NCBI GenBank assembly: GCA_016709225.1
Contig: JADJEE010000001.1
Coordinates: forward strand, 2,790,001 to 2,854,000
Reading direction: 5' to 3'
Length of the DNA stretch: 64,000 nucleotides
From: Deltaproteobacteria bacterium
GTDB taxonomy: Bacteria; Myxococcota_A; Polyangia; Nannocystales; Nannocystaceae
Below the pieces are notes generated by a model, which ran no database searches, was not told where the DNA came from, and saw nothing but the letters and a program-made list of their open reading frames with translations. Of the stretch, positions 34,772 to 44,498 are shown in pieces; position 1 is the stretch's first letter, and every line of letters begins with the position of its first letter. Position numbers and translations under genes: made by a program.

Positions 34772-35395
34772 ATGGCGATGGATGACGACTTCGTGGTGCT
34801 CGACCGGTGGCGCGCGGGCGATCGAGCGGCCGGCGACGCACTGCTGCGACGCCACTTCGACGCGCTGTATCGCTTCTTCCGCAACAAGCTCGATCAGGGC
34901 GTCGACGACCTGATCCAGCGCACGTTCACCGCCTGCATCGCCGCGAAGGACAACTTCCGCAAGCAGTCGAGCTTCCGCACCTACCTCTTCACGGTCGCGC
35001 GCAACGAGCTGTACCACCACTACGAGAAGCGTCAGCGCGAGGCGGTGTTGTTCGAGCCCGGCTCGATGTCGGTCGAGGCGATGGGCACCTCGCCGTCGGC
35101 CGTGGTCGCGCGTCAGCAGGAGCAGCGTCTGCTGCTGCGGGCCCTACGGGCGCTGCCGCTCGAGCTACAGGTTGCGATCGAGCTGTTCTACTGGGAGCAG
35201 CTGACCACGCAGGAGATCGCCGAGATCATGGACGTGCCGCAGGGCACGGCCAAGAGTCGGCTGCGACGGGCCCGCGAGGAGCTCGAGGGCAAGATCCGCG
35301 AGCTGGCCGAGAACCCGGCGCTGGTCGAGTCGACCATGGTCGCCTTCGATCGCTGGGCGGCGTCGATCCGCGACCTGCTCGGCACCCCGGCCTGA
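34772..35395 (+). CDS. ECF-type RNA polymerase sigma factor
   Basis: A 207-residue sigma-70 family factor of the extracytoplasmic-function type. Region 2 spans about residues 10-80 (ALLRRHFDALYRFFRNKL, DDLIQRTFTACIA, FRTYLFTVARNELYHHY). Region 4 is at about 115-165 (LRALPLELQVAIELFYWE, TTQEIAEIMDVPQGTAKSRL) with a clear helix-turn-helix. The ATG at 34772 (MAMDDDF) is chosen; a second ATG is two codons later and the frame is open far upstream. No anti-sigma factor is adjacent. The convergent neighbour is an unknown 129-residue protein, and the TPR kinase lies beyond it. Kinase-linked sigma factors are common in myxobacteria, but the link here is only positional. Confidence 0.9.
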   Translation: MAMDDDFVVLDRWRAGDRAAGDALLRRHFDALYRFFRNKLDQGVDDLIQRTFTACIAAKDNFRKQSSFRTYLFTVARNELYHHYEKRQREAVLFEPGSMSVEAMGTSPSAVVARQQEQRLLLRALRALPLELQVAIELFYWEQLTTQEIAEIMDVPQGTAKSRLRRAREELEGKIRELAENPALVESTMVAFDRWAASIRDLLGTPA

Positions 35396-35404
35396 GCCCG
35401 TGCG

Positions 35405-35794
35405 TCACGACGCCGTCGGCGGTCCGAAGCGCGCCCGCACGCGCGCCGCGACCAGGTCGACCAGGTCGGCCATGCGGCGGTTGGCCACGGCGACCTGCAC
35501 GACCTGTCCGCCGGCACTGGCGTCGGGCTGCGTCGGATCCGCGGCCATCGTCAGCACCGCGCGCCCGTCGAGCGCGCCCAGCAGCACCGCCACGAACTCG
35601 GTGGGGCGGATGTCACCGACGAAGCCACGGATGCGCCACGCGATCGGCCGCTCGCGCACGCGATCGGCACGGAACACGTCGAGCTGCCGGCCGTCCTCGA
35701 GGCGCAGTCGCACCACCGGCACCGCGTCCTCGAGCTCGCGGTCGAGCGTGGGCAACAGGGCCTGCAGGCTGTCGAGGACGGTCGAATCGGCCAT
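35405..35794 (-). CDS. Small conserved-looking hypothetical protein
   Basis: A 129-residue soluble protein (start MADSTVLDSLQALLPTLDRE). It has alternating strands and helices: VPVVRLRLEDGRQLDVF, IAWRIRGFVGDIRPTEFVAV, AVLTMAADPTQPD and VVQVAVANRRMADLVDLVAA. No known motif. It ends 9 bp from the end of the convergent sigma factor gene and starts 85 bp after the stop of the TPR kinase gene on the same strand, so it may be the last gene of the kinase operon. Confidence 0.65.
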   Translation of the reverse strand: MADSTVLDSLQALLPTLDRELEDAVPVVRLRLEDGRQLDVFRADRVRERPIAWRIRGFVGDIRPTEFVAVLLGALDGRAVLTMAADPTQPDASAGGQVVQVAVANRRMADLVDLVAARVRARFGPPTAS

Positions 35795-35879
35795 GCGAGA
35801 GGGCAATCGTAGCGGGATTCTCCCCGCTGCGCTGGCCTCGGCCTCGCCGGTGCGACGGGCGGGTGCGGGTACGGGCCCG

Positions 35880-38537
35880 CTAGCGATACCGGGCCGCGGC
35901 GCCGACGATCGCCCGCAGTGCGATCGCGTGCAGCCCGGGGATGCGCGCCGGATCGAGGCCCGGCCGCCCGCGCAGCTCGAGGGCACGGGTGATGGGCGCC
36001 AGCGCGTCCGCGGGCCGGCCCTCGTCGCACAGCAACGTCGCCAGCGGCACCAGTGTGTACGCCAGGTCGACGTGATCGGGCCCGGTCGCCGCGAGCCGCA
36101 GCTGGTAGGCGCGATCGAGACGCGCGTGCGCGTCGGCGAAGTGCCGCTCGGCGCGATCGATCTCCGCCAGCTCCTCGAGGGAGAACGCGACGTCGGGATG
36201 GCCTTCGCCGAGCGTCCGCTCGCGCAGGGCCAGCGCCGCCTCCTGCAGGGTCCGCGCGCGCTCGAGCTCGCCCGCGCGGCGCAGGGCCTCGGCCTCGCAG
36301 GCCTGCGCCAGCGCGACCAGCGGGTGCTCGGGCCCGAACGCGTCGATCCACAGCGCCCGCGCCTCGGCGAACTGGGCCACCGCAGCCTCGAGATCTCCGA
36401 GCCGCAGGATCGCGATGCCGAGATTGAAAACCGGCATTGCGAGATCGGCCGGGGGCGTCTCCGGTCGAGCACGCGTCGAGGCGATCGCCTCCTGCCACAG
36501 CGCCCGTGCGCGCTCGTTCTGCCCCCGCGCGAGCAGGACCCCCGCGAGGTTGTTGCGAAGCGCGTCGACATTGGCATGGCCGGGCTCGTAGGCGCCGATG
36601 GCCAGCTCGAGGGCGAGCTCGAGCAGATGCTGCGCTGCGATCATGTCGCCGCGCTCCTGCGCGACCAGCCCGCGGGCCTCGAGCACCCGCGCGCGCCGGA
36701 TGTCGTCGTCGGGCACGCGCGCGAGCAGGGCCTCGGCGACGTCAAGCCGCACGTTGGCCTCACCGTCGACGCGGCCCTGCCGCTGATCGAGCTCGACCCG
36801 CCGCAGCAGCGCATCGATCGTGGTGTCGGCGGGGGCCGCCGCCAGCGAGAGCGCGACCGCGCGATCGAGGCTGGCGGCCACGCCGTCGGTCTCGCCCAGC
36901 TCCATCGCGAGGCTCGCCAGCTGGATGCGCGCGTCGGCCTCGATGGCGCGCAGCCCCATGGCGGCAGCCTCGTCGGCGACGCCCTGGGCCAGCTCGCGCG
37001 CGCGGGCGTAGTGGCCGAGCATCTGCTCGATGCGCGACGCGTCGATGCGTGACACCTGCTCGACCCAGCCGGCATCGGCGGCCAGCGAGGCGCCCCGATC
37101 GGTGCGCGTCGCCAGGTGCAGGTGGCCATCGCTGCGCAGCCAGGTGGCGTCGTCGCAGCGCGCGAGCGCGTCGACGCCCTGATCCAACCATGCGTGCACG
37201 CGACCGGCCGCGACCTCGTCCTCGTTCAGCAGCGCGGTGACCAAGGCGCCGAAGCCAACGCTGCGCTGTGCCAGACACGCGACGCGCAGGTCCATGAGCT
37301 CGTGGGACTGCTCGCCGCGCGTGAGGGTCGCTTCGCAGGCGTCGACCCGCGCACTGCGCCAGCGCGCATCGTAGCGATCGAGGTCTTCGAGGACCGCCGC
37401 CGCCGCGCTGCCCGGCCGCCGCGCGAGCTGCTCGCGCTGGGCGGGCGAGTAGAGCGCGACCAACTCGTCGCCGACGTCGGCGCAGGGATCCGCGGCGGGC
37501 GCGGCCATGACACCCGCGGCGAGCCCGAGACCGGCGAGCGCGGCGGCACCGACTCCGAGCGCCACGCGACCACGACGCGCGAGCGCGCGCTGCAGCGCGT
37601 CGCGGAGGTCGGACATCTGGCCGAAGCGCTGCGACGGGTCGACCGCGAGCGCGCGACGCAACACCGTCATCACCGCCTGCGGCACGCCGCGCGTCACCAC
37701 CGGCGCTCGCTGGCCCCGCGTGACCGCGGTCGCGAGCTCGGCGATGGTCCTTCCCGCGAACGGCCGCGCGCCGAACAACGTCTCGAACAGCGCGACGGCG
37801 AAGGCGAACTGATCGCTCTTGGGCCCGACGTCGCGGCCGGCGAACTGCTCGGGAGCCATGTACGCAGGCGTGCCCGCGATGCTGCCGTCGCCGCCGCTGG
37901 TGGTCGACTGCGAGGGCGCGCCCTGCCGCCGCGGACCGAGCCCGAGCCCGCCGCCGCTGCCTGCCCGCGCGAGGCCGAAGTCGACGATGCGCGGCCGTCC
38001 TTCGCGATCGACCAGCACGTTGTCAGGCTTGAAGTCGCGGTGGGTGACGCCGGCGTCGTGCGCCGCCTGCAGACCGTCGGCGACCCGGACGAACAGCTCG
38101 ACGACCTGCCGCCATGGTCGCTTCGCCGCGCGGGTCCACTGCGCGAGCGTGACGCCCACCACCAGCTCCATCGCGATGTACAGGCGATCGTCGATCTCGC
38201 CGACGTCGTGGACGGTGATGACATTGGGATGCGACAGCGCCGCGGCGGCCTGTGCTTCGCGCTCGATCCGGAGTCGCAGGGGCGCGTCGACCACCGACGC
38301 ACTGGCGAGCTTGAGCGCGATGCGTCGCTGCAGCTTGGGGTCGAACGCCAGCCACACCGTGCCGAAGTTGCCGCTGCCGAGCCGCTCGAGCACCACGAAG
38401 CGGCCGACCGTGACCGGCGCGAGATCGTGGCCCAGCAGGTTGCCGGCGACCGCTGCGAACACGAGCCGGCGGTCGAGGCTGGCCGCGTCGGGCAGTCGCT
38501 CCACCACCGGCTGCGTATCGTCGAGCGCTACTGACAT
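35880..38537 (-). CDS. Ser/Thr protein kinase with TPR-like C-terminal half
   Basis: An 885-residue Hanks-type kinase. The catalytic domain lies at about residues 45-320: Gly loop LGSGNFGTVW, Lys76 in RRIALKLAS, HRDFKPDNVL (His166-Asp168, Asn173), DFG at 186-188 and YMAPEQF. One membrane helix (ALGVGAAALAGLGLAAGVMA) follows, then about 500 residues of helical TPR-type repeats outside, with ALWIDAFGPEHPLVALAQAC and similar units. This is the common myxobacterial layout of a cytoplasmic kinase with a peptide-binding sensor. The ATG at 38537 lies inside the last codons of the upstream lipoprotein gene, so the two are coupled. Related to the kinase at 39260. Confidence 0.9.
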   Translation of the reverse strand: MSVALDDTQPVVERLPDAASLDRRLVFAAVAGNLLGHDLAPVTVGRFVVLERLGSGNFGTVWLAFDPKLQRRIALKLASASVVDAPLRLRIEREAQAAAALSHPNVITVHDVGEIDDRLYIAMELVVGVTLAQWTRAAKRPWRQVVELFVRVADGLQAAHDAGVTHRDFKPDNVLVDREGRPRIVDFGLARAGSGGGLGLGPRRQGAPSQSTTSGGDGSIAGTPAYMAPEQFAGRDVGPKSDQFAFAVALFETLFGARPFAGRTIAELATAVTRGQRAPVVTRGVPQAVMTVLRRALAVDPSQRFGQMSDLRDALQRALARRGRVALGVGAAALAGLGLAAGVMAAPAADPCADVGDELVALYSPAQREQLARRPGSAAAAVLEDLDRYDARWRSARVDACEATLTRGEQSHELMDLRVACLAQRSVGFGALVTALLNEDEVAAGRVHAWLDQGVDALARCDDATWLRSDGHLHLATRTDRGASLAADAGWVEQVSRIDASRIEQMLGHYARARELAQGVADEAAAMGLRAIEADARIQLASLAMELGETDGVAASLDRAVALSLAAAPADTTIDALLRRVELDQRQGRVDGEANVRLDVAEALLARVPDDDIRRARVLEARGLVAQERGDMIAAQHLLELALELAIGAYEPGHANVDALRNNLAGVLLARGQNERARALWQEAIASTRARPETPPADLAMPVFNLGIAILRLGDLEAAVAQFAEARALWIDAFGPEHPLVALAQACEAEALRRAGELERARTLQEAALALRERTLGEGHPDVAFSLEELAEIDRAERHFADAHARLDRAYQLRLAATGPDHVDLAYTLVPLATLLCDEGRPADALAPITRALELRGRPGLDPARIPGLHAIALRAIVGAAARYR

Positions 38538-39130
38538 CGACAGCCGCACGATGCGGTCGTGGTGCCCTGGTAACGGAACTGCCCCAGCCCCGCCGCGCAG
38601 GTGGAGGCCGGCACGGCCTTCCACGTGGGGCCACTGACCGCGAACACCACGTCATCGACGCAGGTGTCGGGCCCGATGCCCGTGAACTGCAGCTTGCCGA
38701 CGGCACCGCAGACCGCGGCGCAGCGCTGGACGCCGCCGTCGACCTGTGCGTGACCGGAGTCCGCGCACGCCGTCCGTGCGGTCTCGAAGGTATGGTTCTC
38801 CGCCTCGCCGAGCCACTCGGGCGGAATCGTGAACACGGGTCCATCCGCCTTGCATGCGCTGCTCTTGAGCGTGCCGGTGCCGCCGGTGCCGTACTTCACA
38901 CAGGTCGCGCCGCCATCGCCCTGCGGGTCGAGCGGGCTCACCAACGGCACGTCGGCGACCGGCGCGTCGCCATCGGCGTCGTCGGAGCTGGCGGGCGCAG
39001 GCAACAGCGTGGGCGAGATCTCGACGATCGCGTCGTCGAGCTCGGCCGCGCGGCTCGCTTCATCGCCCTCGGGATCGCAGGCGGCGGCACAGAGCAGGAG
39101 TGTCGTCGCAAGGATGGAAACGCGTCGCAT
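38528..39130 (-). CDS. Lipoprotein, unknown function, C-terminal cysteines
   Basis: A 200-residue lipoprotein: MRRVSILATTLLLCAAAC gives the signal and lipobox, followed by an Asp/Ala/Pro tether. The mature part has eight to ten cysteines (ATCVKYG, SSACKADG, VQRCAAVCG, DTCVDDVVF) and ends ASCGCRCQ. Family not recognised. Its last 10 bp overlap the start of the TPR kinase. A shared role, such as a ligand-binding partner for the kinase's external domain, is possible but only positional. Confidence 0.75.
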   Translation of the reverse strand: MRRVSILATTLLLCAAACDPEGDEASRAAELDDAIVEISPTLLPAPASSDDADGDAPVADVPLVSPLDPQGDGGATCVKYGTGGTGTLKSSACKADGPVFTIPPEWLGEAENHTFETARTACADSGHAQVDGGVQRCAAVCGAVGKLQFTGIGPDTCVDDVVFAVSGPTWKAVPASTCAAGLGQFRYQGTTTASCGCRCQ

Positions 39131-39259
39131 GGTGGTCCTCGCCGCTGCCGTTCGGGCAGGGTCGGCGCGATAGAGTGGCGAGCGCGGCCGCGGATCACGG
39201 GCGACGGGAGAATTCTTCGACGGGGCCGAAAAACGGGTCCTGATGGCACGAATTCGCCA

Positions 39260-42088
39260 TCATCCGCGACCGCCGGGGGTCGCCCCCTGGGCCTGCAGCC
39301 AGGCCGCGATGCGTCGACCGAGCGTTCCGTCTTGCTCGGCCCCCAGCCGCGCGCGCGCGGCCTCGGCCTGGGCGATCGCCCGCAGCCGCTCCGCGCGCGG
39401 CAGCATGCGTGCGCGCAGGAACTCGAGTCCAGCACAGGTGGAGACCGCCGCCCCCGAGCGTGTGCAGGCAGCGTCGTCGCCGACCAGCGCGACGAGCTCG
39501 ACGTCACGCCCCTGCGCCAGCAGCAGCTCACCGAGCCCGAGCAACGGCTCGAAGCGCGCCGGCGTACCCTCGACACGTTCGGCGATCTCGATCGCGCGGC
39601 GGAAGTGCGACTCGGCCTCCTGCACGTGGCCGAGCGCCGAGGCGGTCAACGCGACCGCCTGGTGGGCGGCGCCCGTGGCTGGATGCTCGGCGCCCAGACG
39701 GCGCTCGCGGATCGCCAACGCCCGCGTCGCGGCGGCCAGCCCCTGCTCGTCCTCGCCGAGATCGTGGTGGGTGAAGGCCATGTTCACCAGTACCCGCGCG
39801 ACCTCGCCGTCGTCGCTGCCGCGCGCGCCCTCGAGCACCTTCAGCACGCCACGGAACTCGTCGAGTGCCTCGCGATTGCGACCGCGTGCCGCCATCGCGA
39901 TCGCGAGGTTCATGCGCAGTGGTGCGACGGCGAGCGCCGATGCCGGCACGCTGCGCATGCGGATCGCGAGTGCGCGCCGATAGCCGATCTCGGCGTCCTC
40001 GAGATTGCCGACCCGCAGGTCACAGCTCGCCAGCTCCTGCAGCGCGCGGCCGTAGTCGGGGTGCTCGTCGCCGAACCGATCTCCGACCACGGCCAGCAGC
40101 TCGCCGAGGTGCGCGCGGGCGTCGTCGATGCGCATGAGTTCGATCTCGACCGCACCGAGCCCCGACAGCGCGTCCATGCGCATGAAGAAAGCATCCTCAC
40201 CGCCCGCGCGCGCCAGCTCGAGCGCGCGCTGGTAGTGCGGCAGCGCAGCGGCAGGCCCGGATGCTGCGTTCTCGACGTAGCCGAGCCGCAGCTCGCCGCT
40301 CGCAGCCATCCACGCCGGCAGCGTCGACAGCCGCAGCCGCAACGCGTCGGCCTGCGCGAGCGCGTGACGAGCCCCCTCGAAGTCGTGGGCGTCGGCGAGC
40401 CGCGATGACATCAGCGCCAGGGCGACGGCACGCACACCGTCGGCGCCACCGCGATCGGCCTCGATCACCGCCTCGCGAAGGGCCGCGAGCGCGGCCACGT
40501 CGTCGCCGTCGCCGTGCAGCAGTCGGCCCTGCTCGACGAGCACCGAGGCCAGCGTCGGCGCATGCCCGAGCGCGCGGGCCTGCTCCACCAGCGCGGTGAG
40601 CTCCGCGCGCGCGGCCGCGCTGTCACCGGTGACCGCCACCGCGCCGGCACGCCACAGTCGCCGCAAGAGATCGAGCTGATCGTGGAGCCGGTCCTCGGGC
40701 ACCTCGAGCTCGTGCTCGAGCAGACTGCGGTCGTCGCAGACCGCGATCTCGCCACCGTCGGGCAGCACCGGCGCGGCGTACAGCAGCGCCTCGCGTGACA
40801 TCAGCTGCAGCTGCTCCACCGTGGCCGCGAGCTGCAATTCGGCGCGCTCGAGGCACGCCAGCTGTCGCTGCGCGAGCTCGACCTCGGGGTCGGCACCGCC
40901 GCGCCCCAAGACCCGACACGCCACGCCACGTCGTTGGTCGAGCGCCGCCACCCGAGCGTCGATGCGCCCGACCACGAACTGACTGGTGCGCGCGCCATCG
41001 CCGTCGAACGCACGCGCGTAGTGGTCGCGCAGCGCCTCGCGCTCGTCGTCCATCCACGCCGCGCTCAGCAGCTGGGCGTCGCACGGAGGTGGTGTGGCGG
41101 GCTCCGAGCCCGATAGCAACGCGAAGCCCAGCGGCAGCGCGCACGCCACCGCCAGCGGCGACCAGCGCCGTCGCAGCGTCCGCGCGAGCGCATCGACCAG
41201 CGCGTCCATGTCACGCCAGCGCGACTCGGGGCGCAGCGCGAGACCACGGCGCAACACCAACCGCACCCGCGGTGGCACGCGACCCGTCGCCGGGGGCGGC
41301 AGCGCGAACACCGACGTCGCGGCGGTCGAACCGACGCGCTCGCCGAACAGCGCCTCCCACAGCGCCACGCAAAAGGAGAACTGATCGCTGTGGGGACCGG
41401 CGCGCTCGCCCGCGATCACCTCGGGTGCCATGTAGGCCGGGGTCCCGACCGCGCCATCGCGGCTGCCGGTGGTCGCGGGCCCGCGCGACTCGAGGGCCGC
41501 GAATCCGGTGGGTGTGCGGTGGCGTGCGAGGCCGAAGTCGGCGACCCGTACGCTGCCGTCCTCGCCGACCAGCACGTTCTCGGGCTTGAAGTCGCGGTGG
41601 ACCGTGCCGGCGGCGTGGGCCGCGGCCAGCCCCTGTCCGGCCTGGAGGAACACCGCGAGCACCTCACGCCAGCTCCGGGGGGCCGCGCGCAGCCAGGCAC
41701 CGACGTCGCTGCCATCGACCAGCTCCATGACCACGTGGGTGCGGCCCTCGAAGCTGCCGATCTCGAACACGCTGACGATGTGGGGGTGTCGTAGTCGCGC
41801 GAGCGCCTTGGCCTCCTTGCGGAGCCTGGCCTCGGCATCGCTGGCGTCGTGCAGTAGCTTGATCGCCACCCTGCGCTCCAGCTCGACGTCGCGCGCCGCG
41901 TAGACCGTGCCCATGGCACCGGCGCCGAGCCGCCGCAGGATCTCGAAGCGGCCGATCCGTTGCGGCGTCGAGACCGCCGCGACCAGCTCAGCGCGCACGC
42001 GGGCCAGCACCACCCGCCGCTCGATCGAGTCGTCCGGTGCCGCGCCCCGGAGGTGCTCCGCGAGCCGGCTGTCATCCCGATCGTCCAC
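39260..42088 (-). CDS. Ser/Thr protein kinase with TPR-like C-terminal half, second copy
   Basis: About 942 residues from a GTG at 42088 (an ATG at 42130 is also in frame). The kinase domain lies at about residues 45-300: Gly loop LGAGAMGTVY, Lys77 in RRVAIKLLH, HRDFKPENVL (164-170), DFG 184-186 and YMAPEVIAG. A membrane helix (LAVACALPLGFALLSGS) precedes about 550 residues of TPR-like helical repeats (YRRALAIRMRSVPASALAVA, ALDEFRGVLKVLEGARG). The layout is the same as the kinase at 35880-38537, and the two probably arose by duplication. Divergent from the DUF4215 protein; the 90-bp gap must hold both promoters. Confidence 0.9.
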   Translation of the reverse strand: MDDRDDSRLAEHLRGAAPDDSIERRVVLARVRAELVAAVSTPQRIGRFEILRRLGAGAMGTVYAARDVELERRVAIKLLHDASDAEARLRKEAKALARLRHPHIVSVFEIGSFEGRTHVVMELVDGSDVGAWLRAAPRSWREVLAVFLQAGQGLAAAHAAGTVHRDFKPENVLVGEDGSVRVADFGLARHRTPTGFAALESRGPATTGSRDGAVGTPAYMAPEVIAGERAGPHSDQFSFCVALWEALFGERVGSTAATSVFALPPPATGRVPPRVRLVLRRGLALRPESRWRDMDALVDALARTLRRRWSPLAVACALPLGFALLSGSEPATPPPCDAQLLSAAWMDDEREALRDHYARAFDGDGARTSQFVVGRIDARVAALDQRRGVACRVLGRGGADPEVELAQRQLACLERAELQLAATVEQLQLMSREALLYAAPVLPDGGEIAVCDDRSLLEHELEVPEDRLHDQLDLLRRLWRAGAVAVTGDSAAARAELTALVEQARALGHAPTLASVLVEQGRLLHGDGDDVAALAALREAVIEADRGGADGVRAVALALMSSRLADAHDFEGARHALAQADALRLRLSTLPAWMAASGELRLGYVENAASGPAAALPHYQRALELARAGGEDAFFMRMDALSGLGAVEIELMRIDDARAHLGELLAVVGDRFGDEHPDYGRALQELASCDLRVGNLEDAEIGYRRALAIRMRSVPASALAVAPLRMNLAIAMAARGRNREALDEFRGVLKVLEGARGSDDGEVARVLVNMAFTHHDLGEDEQGLAAATRALAIRERRLGAEHPATGAAHQAVALTASALGHVQEAESHFRRAIEIAERVEGTPARFEPLLGLGELLLAQGRDVELVALVGDDAACTRSGAAVSTCAGLEFLRARMLPRAERLRAIAQAEAARARLGAEQDGTLGRRIAAWLQAQGATPGGRG

Positions 42089-42178
42089 CGCACAAAGTCT
42101 CGCACCAAGGCCGGCCGTCGACCAACCCAAACCCCCTCGCCGCCGGATACACTGCGGTGGTCGAGGTCGTTGGACAAC

Positions 42179-43969
42179 ATGTCACTGCGGTATTCGTTCG
42201 TGTCGAACCCTTTGCGCCCGAGGCTCTTCACTGTCACAGCCGCGTCGACGGCCCTGTGGATCGCGGCGTCGCTCAGCCCGCGATCGGCCGCGGCCGCCGA
42301 CATCCTCGTCGTCGCCAACACCGGTGCCGACTTCGTCGCGGCCGACTTCGGGGTCAACACCAGCCACACGCTGACGAGCTGGGACGCCGACGTCACGCCC
42401 ACACTCGACGAGCTGCTGGCCTACGACGCGGTGCTGCTGTTCGAGAACGGCGTGTTCGCCAACGCGGCCAGCGTCGGTGACGTGCTCGCCGAGTACGTGC
42501 TCGCCGGTGGCGGCGTGGTGCTCGGCACCTTCTACTGGCAGAACCGCAGCGACGCGAGCTTCGGCGGCACGTGGGGCGCGCTCGAGTCCTACGACCCGCT
42601 GACGGCGCAGGCCGGGGCGTGCGAGTACAGCGGCGACGACGTCGATCCGCTGAGCATCGTCGATCATCCCATCACCGCGGGCGTCACCCAGCTGCACGCC
42701 AACAGCTTCCGCGGTGGCACCACCGCCAAGCCCGAGGCCGAGGTGCTGGCGCTGTGGAGCGGCACCAACAACCTCGGCCTGCCCGACCCCGCGGTCGCGG
42801 TGCGCTACGAAGGCGAGGCCTGCGTGATCGGCATCTCGATCTTCCCCGACGCCTCGTTCAACGACTTCACCGGCGACTTCTACGTGTTGTTCGACAATGC
42901 ACTCGCCTTCGCGGCCGACTGTGCCCCGCCAGGGCCGTGCGGCAACGGAGTGCTCGACGAGGGCGAGGGCTGCGACGACGGCAACTACGCCTCCAACGAC
43001 GCCTGCGTCCACTGCCAGCCCGCGACCTGCGGCGACGGCCATGTCCAGCTCGGCGTCGAGCCCTGCGACGACGGTGACCTCGACAACGACGACAGCTGCC
43101 TGGTCGGCTGCATCGCGCCGACCTGCGGCGATGGCTTCGTCAACATCGGCGTCGAGCCCTGCGACGACAGCAACGCCGACAACACCGACGACTGCATCGA
43201 CACCTGTCAGCCGGCTTCGTGCGGCGACGGCTACCTCCACGCCGGGGTCGAGACCTGCGACGATGGCAACGCCGACAACGGCGACGACTGCCCGCTGTCC
43301 TGTGAGCCCGCGACCTGCGGCGACGGCTTCGTGCAGGTCGGCGTCGAGCCGTGCGACGACGGCAACGCCGACAACGCCGACGACTGCCTGGTGGGCTGCA
43401 TCGCGCCGATCTGCGGCGATGGCTTCGTACAGGCCGGCGTCGAGGCCTGCGACGACGGCAACACCGACGACACCGACATCTGCGTGGGCACGATGTGCCA
43501 GCTCGCCGCGTGCGGCGACGGTTTCCTGCACACCGGCATCGAGGACTGCGACGACGGCAACGACGTCGACGACGACGGCTGCACGAACTGCAACATCGAC
43601 GCCGCCGCCGAGAGCAGCTCGGGCGGTGGCGAGGGCTCGAGCGGTGGCGACAGCGGCTCGACCGGCGGTGCGGGCTCGAGCGAAGGCGGGGCCACCAGCG
43701 GCGGGGTCGACGACTCCGGTGATTCCACCACCAGCGATACCGTCTCCGCCAGCGACACCGCGGAGAGCTCGGGGGACGCGACGGTCGGCGCGGTCGACAG
43801 CTCGGGCGGCGGCGACAGCTCGGGCGGTGCGTCCGCGGGCGGCACCGACGACGACGGTGGCTGTGCGTGCCGCGTCGAGGATCGCAGCGCGCCTGGTGCT
43901 GCTGCGCCGTGGCTGGCGCTCGGGCTCGGCGCGCTCGTGCGACGGCGTCGGCGTCGCGGACGATGGTGA
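42179..43969 (+). CDS. DUF4215-repeat surface protein with MYXO-CTERM
   Basis: A 596-residue exported protein. The signal peptide ends about SPRSAAAA. Residues 40-240 form an alpha/beta domain (ADILVVANTGADFVAADFG, LLAYDAVLLFENGVFAN, LAGGGVVLGTFYWQN) resembling a ThuA/GATase-like fold. Seven disulfide repeats of the DUF4215 type follow (CGNGVLDEGEGCDDGN and CGDGFVQVGVEPCDDGN-like units), then a Gly/Ser/Thr linker. The MYXO-CTERM tail (GGCACRVEDRS, hydrophobic helix, RRRRRRGRW) should route it to the cell surface and be processed by a rhombosortase-like system. Likely adhesive or structural; ligand unknown. Confidence 0.9.
   Translation: MSLRYSFVSNPLRPRLFTVTAASTALWIAASLSPRSAAAADILVVANTGADFVAADFGVNTSHTLTSWDADVTPTLDELLAYDAVLLFENGVFANAASVGDVLAEYVLAGGGVVLGTFYWQNRSDASFGGTWGALESYDPLTAQAGACEYSGDDVDPLSIVDHPITAGVTQLHANSFRGGTTAKPEAEVLALWSGTNNLGLPDPAVAVRYEGEACVIGISIFPDASFNDFTGDFYVLFDNALAFAADCAPPGPCGNGVLDEGEGCDDGNYASNDACVHCQPATCGDGHVQLGVEPCDDGDLDNDDSCLVGCIAPTCGDGFVNIGVEPCDDSNADNTDDCIDTCQPASCGDGYLHAGVETCDDGNADNGDDCPLSCEPATCGDGFVQVGVEPCDDGNADNADDCLVGCIAPICGDGFVQAGVEACDDGNTDDTDICVGTMCQLAACGDGFLHTGIEDCDDGNDVDDDGCTNCNIDAAAESSSGGGEGSSGGDSGSTGGAGSSEGGATSGGVDDSGDSTTSDTVSASDTAESSGDATVGAVDSSGGGDSSGGASAGGTDDDGGCACRVEDRSAPGAAAPWLALGLGALVRRRRRRGRW
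42938..43591 (+). repeat. Seven DUF4215 repeats, about 93-99 bp each
   Basis: Tandem coding repeats with conserved CGDGxxxxGxExCDDGN framework. Units 2 to 6 are highly similar at nucleotide level, so recombination between them could change repeat number. Confidence 0.85.
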
Positions 43970-44006
43970 AGCGGACGCGAGGCGCTCGGCCGACGCGCGC
44001 GCGTGC

Positions 44007-44498
44007 TCAAGACACGGCGACGCGCTCGCGCAGGGCGCTGAGCTGCTCGCCCCACCACAGCCCGAGACTGCGGATGAACACCGGCACGGCTTGCCGGTGC
44101 CGCGCGGGATGATCGGGGCGGATCGCGTGCCAGCCGCGGTGGACCAGCCGCACGCGGGTGGTGTCGTCGAGTTCCTCGAAGTCGATCTCGACGGTGGTCC
44201 ACTCTGCGGGAGCGAAGTTCACCGCGCGCCAGCGCAGCACCAGTCGCGCCGGCGGGGCCCACTCGAGCACCTCGCCGGTCGCGATCACCTTGGCGTCGGG
44301 GCCGTCACCGATACGCTCGAACAAGCGACCGCCGACCCCGGGCTCGAGCGCCATCACGCTGCGGCCGCGCGCGACCCGGTACTTGAGGCCATGACGCCAC
44401 CAGCTGTCGATCTCCTCGGTGAAGATGCGGAAGGCCTCGTCACGCGCCACGCGGACCACCACACTCACGCGCGCCGCATCGCCAGGTGGGGTGGTCAT
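44007..44498 (-). CDS. SRPBCC/AHSA1 domain protein
   Basis: A 163-residue protein of the START-like SRPBCC superfamily (AHSA1 group), a hydrophobic-pocket fold. Typical parts are VVVRVARDEAFRIFTEEIDSWW, VMALEPGVGGRLFERI, GEVLEWAPPARLVLRW and TTVEIDFEELDDTTRVRLVH. Its ATG overlaps the TGA of the ArsR gene by 4 bp (ATGA), making it the third gene of a VOC-ArsR-SRPBCC operon. ArsR-AHSA1 pairs are widespread; the ligand is unknown. Transcription should depend on the promoter at 45308-45336. Confidence 0.9.
   Translation of the reverse strand: MTTPPGDAARVSVVVRVARDEAFRIFTEEIDSWWRHGLKYRVARGRSVMALEPGVGGRLFERIGDGPDAKVIATGEVLEWAPPARLVLRWRAVNFAPAEWTTVEIDFEELDDTTRVRLVHRGWHAIRPDHPARHRQAVPVFIRSLGLWWGEQLSALRERVAVS

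Noticed and set aside
42938..43591. CRISPR-like periodic repeats
   Set aside because: The periodicity of about 96 bp comes from coding DUF4215 repeats, with no unique spacers between identical repeats.
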